In this document: positions 6,537 through 11,511 of the stretch, one piece after another
How positions within the stretch are numbered: position 1 is the first letter of the stretch
Layout of the letters: the number at the start of each line of letters is the position of its first letter
NCBI GenBank assembly: GCA_021852225.1
Contig: JAJZOA010000208.1
Span: 1 to 11,511 of the forward strand
DNA: 11,511 bases
Direction of reading: 5' to 3'
From: Planctomycetota bacterium
GTDB taxonomy: Bacteria > Planctomycetota > Phycisphaerae > WQYP01
Program-made: the position numbers and the translations under genes
Notes under the pieces: model-generated
The model's database searches: none
Told to the model about the DNA's origin: nothing
The model's input: only the letters and a program-made list of their open reading frames with translations

Positions 6537-7292
6537 ATGCCGATGTTGCGCAAAGCCTTTGAAGGGCAACTTATTGAAGTTCAACCGGGCCGCCGGGAAA
6601 TTGTGGCGTGCATTTCCACTGCCGCGGTGGACCGGGATGGAGATGTAGTGTTGCCGGAGGGGCTGGCGCGAAAAAATTATTCCGGGCTGACGGTGTTTTA
6701 CAACCATGACACCGCGTTGCCGTTGGGGGCGGCGCAATGGGTCAAGAAAAGCGGTGATCGGGTTTTGGCGAAATATCGGTGTACGGATAAAACACAATTT
6801 GGCCGCGACATGTTCGCGTTGGCACAGGATGGCGTGTTGAACAGTTACAGCGTGGGCTTCTTGCCGGGAGAATTTTCCAATCCCACCGCCGAAGAAATCG
6901 CCCGCCGACCGGAATGGAAAAAAGCGCGGCGCATTTATCGGCAATGGGAACTCCTGGAATTCAGCCTGGTGGGAATCCCGGCAAATCCTGAGGCGACCAT
7001 GCTGGCCATCAGCAAAAAAGTGGCACCGGAAACCTGGGCGATTTTACAACGGTCAACGCCGACGGCGACGGCGTTGCACGTAACCGAAATCAGGTTGCGG
7101 GAAAGTTTAGCTGCGGGCATCGGGCCCGCGCTGGCCGCCGGTGCGGGTGTATCGGATCGGAACACGCGAAAATCCATCCGCCTTCTCAGCCCCGGGGAAA
7201 TTGCCCGGCATATCGCGCGGCAACTCCGGGCGGTGGAGACAGAAAGCATTGTGAATGCCGCATTTGACCGCCAGGCGGGGATTGTGCGGTAA
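6537..7292 (+). CDS. Prohead protease, HK97 family (S78-like)
   Basis: Serine protease that trims scaffold and capsid proteins inside immature phage heads. Its 251 residues contain the family's ordered landmarks: STAAVDRDGDVVLPEGL (27-43), FYNHD with candidate catalytic His57, LNSYSVGF with candidate nucleophile Ser105, and LLEFSLVGIPANPEA (139-153) with an acidic residue in the usual place. The C-terminal 75 residues are charged and variable, as is common where the protease links to a scaffold-like tail. The start is set by AGGAG. It follows the portal gene in the normal phage order, but no major capsid gene comes next: the block ends and rnr converges from the other side. The catalytic residues are intact, so the protein could still be active. 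Assignment to the family is firm; its present role is unknown. Confidence 0.9.
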   Translation: MPMLRKAFEGQLIEVQPGRREIVACISTAAVDRDGDVVLPEGLARKNYSGLTVFYNHDTALPLGAAQWVKKSGDRVLAKYRCTDKTQFGRDMFALAQDGVLNSYSVGFLPGEFSNPTAEEIARRPEWKKARRIYRQWELLEFSLVGIPANPEATMLAISKKVAPETWAILQRSTPTATALHVTEIRLRESLAAGIGPALAAGAGVSDRNTRKSIRLLSPGEIARHIARQLRAVETESIVNAAFDRQAGIVR

Positions 7293-7449
7293 TGGGTATT
7301 GGACTTCCCTACGCATGGTGGGCGCGGTCATGGACGGTTCATTGGCGGTGGCACTTTTCCTTCTCGAGGAAAGGTCCGTCCCCGCGCCGCGCGCAATTTA
7401 GATTGGCTGTAACAGTTCCCGAGTATGCATAAACGTTGCAAAAACCGTT
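7293..7449. other. Convergent spacer between prohead protease and rnr
   Basis: A 157-bp spacer at the right edge of the phage-like block. It holds a short inverted repeat, TTTCCT (7356-7361) and AGGAAA (7367-7372) around TCTCG, without a following T-run on either strand. I found no clear bidirectional terminator, no capsid gene fragment and no repeat shared convincingly with the left edge after purL. Confidence 0.4.
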
Positions 7450-9966
7450 TTATTTTCTTCCGCGCCGCCGTCGGCCAAAGGTTTTTCCGCGTTTTCCGGT
7501 TTGCAACGGGTCTTTGCCGTGCTTATGTTTGCGCCGTTCAGGATTACGGTCAAGCGACTCATGAATTTTACCGGGCTTGGGAGCGCGTGCGGGGTCGACT
7601 TTCCGCAGGTGCTTTTCACCACGAATTGTGGAACCATGTTCCAGGAGGCGCACTTCCATACGCCGTGATGAAATATTTACCGCGACAATCTGCACCCGAG
7701 CCAGATCTCCCAGGGTAATGCGGCGGCCAGAGCGTTGGCCGCGCAAGCACGCGGTGCGCTGGTCGTAAATCCAATAATCCGGGGGCAGATCATTCATGCG
7801 AATCTGCCCTTCCACGAGGAAGCGCGTGGATTGAACAAAAACACCGGAATTGTTGACACCGGTTACCACACCATCAATGACATCCCCGATATGCTGCGAC
7901 AGCAGATCCAGAACTTTCACCGCCCGCAGTTCGCGTTCCGCATCCTGGGCCCGCCGTTCGGTAAAGGAAAGATGCCGCGCCAGGCGCACCAGCGTGTTGT
8001 AATCGGGCACATCACCAAGCGTCAGGGGCATGAGGGCGTTTATTTCCGGATTGGGTGCGGCGGCGGCTTTGGGCGCACGCCGGGTACCACGGGATATTTT
8101 TTTACGTCCGGAAGTCAACACGCTATCAAGCAGGCGATGAATGACCAGATCGGCATAGCGACGGATCGGCGACGTAAAATGGGCATAATTGGCGCTGGCC
8201 AAGGCATAATGTCCCTGTTCCAGGGGTGAATATTCAGCGGTGCTGAAGGTTTTGAGCACACTTAAATGAATGGCATACGCCAGGGGCGTACCGCGCACGG
8301 AATCCAGCAGCTCCCGAATAACATTACGATCAATCTTTTTCGGCAGCTTATGGCCGGCGGACAAGACAAACTGCCGCACATTTTCACTGGCATCGGTGTC
8401 CGGATCGGGGTGGATGCGCCGCAGCACATTGAGTTTTTTGGAAGTAAGAAATACCGCCACCGCCTCATTGGCTTCCACCATGAACATTTCAATGATCTTA
8501 TGGGTGTAGGCATCATCACCGGGATGGGCATCAATCACACGGCCAGTGGGATCCATCTCCAGTTCCACTTCCGGTAAATCCAGCACGATCATACCCTGAT
8601 CCAAACGCCGCTGTTCAATGGCCCGGGCCAGACGATCCATGTTCACCAGCAAGTCGCGGATGGCCGGGGAAACCTGCGGGACATTCGGATCAGGTGGAGA
8701 TTCCAGCAAGCCTTTGGCGTATTGTCGGCCCTGCCCCTTGGCATCATCAATAACAGCCTGGGCCTGGGTATAAGTGAATCTGCGGTGCGAGCGGATGATG
8801 GTATTGGCGCAGCGCGTGGAGACCACACGCCCCTGCCGGTCATAGCGGATAAAGGCGCTTTTGGTCAGCCGGGGTTTTCCTTCCTGCAAGGAACACACGC
8901 CGTTGGAAAGCACCTCCGGCAACATTGGAATAACGTGCCGGGGAAAATAAATACTGTTGCCGCGTTTCCGGGCCTCCAGATCCAGCGCACTTTCCACCGG
9001 CACGAAATGTGAAACATCGGCAATATGCACGCCGAGTTCCCATACCGCCGGACCGGGACGATCGGAATGTGCGGGGGCCAGTAAATCTTCCACCGGCTTT
9101 TCGGCACCTTGATCCAGCACCTGCAAGGTGATGGCATCATCAAAATCACGCGCATCGTCCGGATCAATGGTCACGGTGATGAGTTTGCTGAGATCCTCCC
9201 GATCTTCCAGCGACGCGGTATCAAACTCCCGTGCCGCCTTGCCCGCCTGATCGAGTACCTCCGGTGGAAACTCCGGTGGCAAATCAAATTGTTTGATCAC
9301 CGAGGCTAATTCCACTTCCGGTTCGCCGTGCGGGCCGATCACTTCGATAATCACACCTTCGGCGGGCTTGCCGGCCCGGGGAAATTCCAGCAATTCCACC
9401 ACCACTTTGTCACCTTCGGTGGCGGATTTAGCGGAGGCATCCTGAATGGAAACAGGTTGTTTAAGAATTGAGCCATCGGGTATTACGACCCATGCATTGA
9501 GCTGTTTGGCCAGAGTGCCCACGCAACGGTTGGTGCCGCGGCGTAAAATACGAATGACACGGCCCGTGCGGCTGCGCCCCCGAGAATCCTGCTTATCCGC
9601 CGCGATGATCCGAATGATTACCAGATCGCCACTGATGGCGTCGAGCGTATCGGAGGGCGGAATAAATAAATCACCGAGCTTATCAGGCCGCAAGGGAGTG
9701 ACAAATCCAAACCCCCGCCCTGTGCCGTGAAACACCCCCGCCGCCTGTTGTTTCATATCCGGCAAGGCCATGGCCCGGCCATCGTCCTTGGGAACGACAC
9801 AATCCGCAGTAATCAGCGTATCCAAAGCGTGATGAAACTGCTCTTCCTGTTTGGCGGTAAGACCCAGCCGCGTGATAATGTCGCGCAAAGGCACCGGGCC
9901 ACCATCCGCGGCGGCCAGTACATCAAGAATTTGTCCAATAAGCGGGTCTAACAAATGCCACTCCAT
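7450..9966 (-). CDS. rnr: Ribonuclease R (3'-5' exoribonuclease, RNB family)
   Basis: Processive hydrolytic exoribonuclease that degrades structured RNA in mRNA decay and rRNA quality control. The product is 838 residues, near the E. coli length. A winged-helix-like N-terminus (1-70) is followed by a cold-shock-type RNA-binding domain with GVFHGTGRGFGFVTP (77-91) and DLFIPP. The RNB catalytic domain carries the metal-binding Asp cluster TIDPDDARDFDDAI (266-279), VHIADVSHFV (313-322), and NYAHFTSPIRRYADLVIHRL (593-612). The S1 domain starts near GDVIDGVVTGVNNSGVFV (694-711). The tail is very basic (RRKHKHGK, GRRRRGRK), as in other RNase R proteins. A short Ala/Arg/Lys-rich insertion at 620-645 separates RNB elements. 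The ATG at 9966 has no Shine-Dalgarno. A TATAAT ends only 17 bases before it, implying a very short leader. It follows yeiH on the same strand and converges with the phage-like block. Confidence 0.96.
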   Translation of the reverse strand: MEWHLLDPLIGQILDVLAAADGGPVPLRDIITRLGLTAKQEEQFHHALDTLITADCVVPKDDGRAMALPDMKQQAAGVFHGTGRGFGFVTPLRPDKLGDLFIPPSDTLDAISGDLVIIRIIAADKQDSRGRSRTGRVIRILRRGTNRCVGTLAKQLNAWVVIPDGSILKQPVSIQDASAKSATEGDKVVVELLEFPRAGKPAEGVIIEVIGPHGEPEVELASVIKQFDLPPEFPPEVLDQAGKAAREFDTASLEDREDLSKLITVTIDPDDARDFDDAITLQVLDQGAEKPVEDLLAPAHSDRPGPAVWELGVHIADVSHFVPVESALDLEARKRGNSIYFPRHVIPMLPEVLSNGVCSLQEGKPRLTKSAFIRYDRQGRVVSTRCANTIIRSHRRFTYTQAQAVIDDAKGQGRQYAKGLLESPPDPNVPQVSPAIRDLLVNMDRLARAIEQRRLDQGMIVLDLPEVELEMDPTGRVIDAHPGDDAYTHKIIEMFMVEANEAVAVFLTSKKLNVLRRIHPDPDTDASENVRQFVLSAGHKLPKKIDRNVIRELLDSVRGTPLAYAIHLSVLKTFSTAEYSPLEQGHYALASANYAHFTSPIRRYADLVIHRLLDSVLTSGRKKISRGTRRAPKAAAAPNPEINALMPLTLGDVPDYNTLVRLARHLSFTERRAQDAERELRAVKVLDLLSQHIGDVIDGVVTGVNNSGVFVQSTRFLVEGQIRMNDLPPDYWIYDQRTACLRGQRSGRRITLGDLARVQIVAVNISSRRMEVRLLEHGSTIRGEKHLRKVDPARAPKPGKIHESLDRNPERRKHKHGKDPLQTGKRGKTFGRRRRGRK

Positions 9967-9983
9967 GCATGAACCATGTCGTT

Positions 9984-9989
9984 ATTATA
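9984..9989 (-). promoter_or_regulatory. Candidate -10 box of rnr
   Basis: The minus strand reads TATAAT here, 17 bases before the rnr ATG. Initiation about seven bases downstream would fall near 9977, giving a leader of about 11 nt. No good -35 hexamer is evident; the bases at 17-bp spacing read CGCGCC. Confidence 0.4.
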
Positions 9990-10023
9990 TCGCATGGAGA
10001 ACTTTTGGCGCGAAAATGGACGA

Positions 10024-10042
10024 ATTGCATCAGCGATGCAAT
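10024..10042 (-). terminator. Hairpin over the yeiH stop codon, possible weak terminator
   Basis: ATTGCATC (10024-10031) pairs perfectly with GATGCAAT (10035-10042) around the three-base loop AGC. The TGA stop of the membrane-protein gene (plus-strand 10030-10032) lies inside the structure. On the minus strand it is followed by TTCGTCCATTTT, which is only moderately T-rich. It could slow or end transcription before rnr. Confidence 0.35.
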
Positions 10043-11112
10043 AAAATCAGCAGCAGTGTTCCGCCGCCCATGAGCATCCATAACAGCACACCCTGAATCA
10101 TGGGCCGCACGCCGACCTTTTTCAGCGTGGCCCGTGAAAGCCCGGCACCGATGAGAAAAAGTGTTATGGTCAAGCCAATATCGCTGAGATGGCCGATGTC
10201 CGGTGCGGCGTGATCAATCGCCGGTATAAAACTGCGCGACAATGACGCCAGAAGAAACAGGCCGATGAACCAGGGAACATGTACCTTGGGTTTACTTGTC
10301 GCCTGTGCCGGTGGTGGATTTTCAGCCAATTCTTCGTTTAGGCCAACTGGTTCGCTGCGGGCGATGCGCCCGGCATACCATCCGAAAACCATGGACACCG
10401 GAACAATCCACAGCGCCCGGGAAAGTTTCACCGCCGTTGCCGTGGTCAGGGCCGAAGCGCCATAACGTGATGCGGCGGCCACCACGGAAGAAATATCATG
10501 TATGGATATGCCCGCCCATACTCCAAACTGATATTGCGTGAGGTGTAAAGCGTGACCGATGGGAACAAACAAATACAGCGCCACCGCATTAAGCAAAAAT
10601 ACCGTGCCCATGGAAACGGTCATCTGGCTCTCACCGGCATCGAGCACCGTGGCCACAGCGGCAATGGCTGATCCGCCGCAAATGGCAGTACCGGAGCTGA
10701 TCAGCCACGAGGTCTGCGGATCAATTTTAAGCCACCGTCCCAGCAGCCAGCCGGCCAGAAAAGTCACACTGATACTGGCCGCCGCCATTAAAGCGCCCTG
10801 TGCTCCGGCGGCCAGAACAGTATGAAGATTCATGGTAAAGCCCAGCAGTACGACGCATATTTGCAGCATTATTTTTGCGGTTTTATGTGTGGTTTTGCGC
10901 CAGGGCGTACCCACCGTAAGGGCCAAAGCCATGCCCAACGCCAGGGCGATTGGCGGTGATGCCCAGGGGGACAGACAAAACAACACGGCCAGTATAAATA
11001 CCGGTCGATGGATGATGTCGAACACGCGCAACAAACCATCCCATGCGGAAGGTTCTGGAGCCTGGGCCTCCAAGGCGATGGCGATTGGTTCTCCCTCGGA
11101 CAGCAGTGTCAT
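10030..11112 (-). CDS. YeiH / UPF0324-family integral membrane protein
   Basis: Putative inner-membrane transporter of the conserved family containing E. coli YeiH; its substrate is not established. The 360-residue protein has about nine to eleven hydrophobic segments. Conserved-looking blocks are TAKIMLQICVVLLGFTMNL (78-96), SWLISSGTAICGGSAIAAVA (135-154), VFLLNAVALYLFVPIG (171-186), WAGISIHDISSVVAAASRYG (199-218) and TITLFLIGAGLSR (315-327). A hydrophilic loop at 250-278 rich in Pro, Glu and Ala splits the protein. The start has AGGAG seven bases upstream (plus-strand 11120-11124). The gene lies upstream of rnr on the same strand with a 63-bp gap that contains a separate candidate rnr promoter, so it is probably not a tight operon. 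E. coli yeiH has a divergent LysR regulator gene next to it; none is visible before the window ends. Confidence 0.9.
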   Translation of the reverse strand: MTLLSEGEPIAIALEAQAPEPSAWDGLLRVFDIIHRPVFILAVLFCLSPWASPPIALALGMALALTVGTPWRKTTHKTAKIMLQICVVLLGFTMNLHTVLAAGAQGALMAAASISVTFLAGWLLGRWLKIDPQTSWLISSGTAICGGSAIAAVATVLDAGESQMTVSMGTVFLLNAVALYLFVPIGHALHLTQYQFGVWAGISIHDISSVVAAASRYGASALTTATAVKLSRALWIVPVSMVFGWYAGRIARSEPVGLNEELAENPPPAQATSKPKVHVPWFIGLFLLASLSRSFIPAIDHAAPDIGHLSDIGLTITLFLIGAGLSRATLKKVGVRPMIQGVLLWMLMGGGTLLLILLHR

Positions 11113-11511
11113 GTTGTAACTCCTGATTTAAAACAGCGATGTTGTTCATCACGGATATCAGGGAAGAATCATAGTCTGTGATCGCTTATAAATATAATAA
11201 ATTAAGTTAATATAATCCATCAGTATGTCTTATGTATTAACAGCAGCGCGACCTCCGCACGTTGCGTGTTTTTTGTTGACATAAAAAAACCATTATGTAG
11301 GGCCATGCGCTAGCGCTGACATGTTGTTCGTCGGACAAACAGTATTCGTGCCGACCGGTTTGCGGGGAGTTTCGTTGTCTTTTCCGCCTTTAATTTCCGC
11401 TAATCATACCGATGGGCCTGTGACAGGTTCTGCCAGGTCGCTCGGGGCCAAATCCTTAACTTTTTAGCGCCGTTGCGCATTATCCCTCTTATTGCAATCC
11501 TATAGCCTTAC
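11113..11511. other. Non-coding region upstream of the YeiH-family gene
   Basis: These 399 bp hold no gene I can support. A very AT-rich patch at 11185-11216 contains minus-strand hexamers TATATT and TATAAG and could hold the promoter of the membrane-protein gene. Plus-strand TATAAT also occurs at 11193-11198 and 11211-11216 but leads to no gene. A perfect TTGACA at 11276-11281 has no partner -10 at proper spacing. GCGCTAGCGC (11307-11316) is a 10-bp palindrome. A sigma-70 box, an operator or a small RNA cannot be distinguished by eye. Confidence 0.4.
11120..11124 (-). promoter_or_regulatory. Ribosome-binding site of the YeiH-family gene
   Basis: The minus strand reads AGGAG seven bases before the ATG at 11112, supporting that start. 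Confidence 0.75.

Noticed and set aside
3722..7449. Attachment-site direct repeats flanking the phage-like block
   Set aside because: Comparing the two edges by eye gave only matches of about seven bases (GGCGGTG), expected by chance; no tRNA gene is adjacent.
7735..8229. 164-codon plus-strand open frame inside rnr
   Set aside because: It is antisense to the conserved RNB and S1 region of RNase R and has no family-like features.
11245..11275. Possible intrinsic terminator: CGCA/TGCG dyad then a T-run on the plus strand
   Set aside because: The stem is only 4-5 bp and no plus-strand gene lies upstream to be terminated.
11276..11304. Sigma-70 promoter built on TTGACA at 11276
   Set aside because: The hexamer at 17-bp spacing is AGGGCC, and the better TATGTA is only 12 bp away.
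11400..11480. Minus-strand 26-codon frame with a GAGGG-like site before its ATG
   Set aside because: It is too short, the site is poorly spaced from the ATG, and there is nothing recognisable in the translation.

Overview
The window looks like a piece of a bacterial chromosome of moderately high GC. It carries housekeeping genes (hisS, purL, rnr), one membrane-protein gene and a short tailed-phage-like block. The hisS start region, the form of purL (two PurS-like domains ahead of a PurL core, no glutaminase domain) and the RNase R sequence remind me of Planctomycetota, perhaps Phycisphaerae. That placement is recalled from family resemblance and was not tested.

Layout: positions 1-440 hold the N-terminal part of histidyl-tRNA synthetase (minus strand), interrupted by an in-frame TAG at the window edge. 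A 326-bp divergent spacer follows. purL (767-3721, plus) encodes the large ATP-dependent FGAM synthase subunit with a built-in tandem PurS-like N-terminus. A 249-bp spacer then holds a short open frame, a TATAAT box and a very stable 18-bp hairpin. The phage-like block comes next, all on the plus strand: a beta-class DNA methyltransferase (3971-4963), a truncated restriction-modification-like fragment (4884-5048), a portal protein (5133-6443) and a HK97-type prohead protease (6537-7292). Terminase and major capsid genes, which normally flank portal and protease, are absent, so this is best read as a decayed prophage or an orphan capsid-assembly cassette. Facing the block is rnr (RNase R, 9966-7450, minus). 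Upstream of rnr on the same strand lies a YeiH/UPF0324-family membrane protein gene (11112-10030). The last 399 bp contain no convincing gene.

Functionally, hisS, purL and rnr serve translation, purine synthesis and RNA turnover and show no sign of cooperating. The methyltransferase plus restriction-like fragment suggests a former DNA modification or restriction pair next to a packaging and assembly module. The fragment ends where a catalytic core would be expected, and the portal gene begins in the same reading frame without a ribosome-binding site, so a deletion junction between them is plausible. I found no tRNA, rRNA, CRISPR array, transposase or clear attachment-site repeat.
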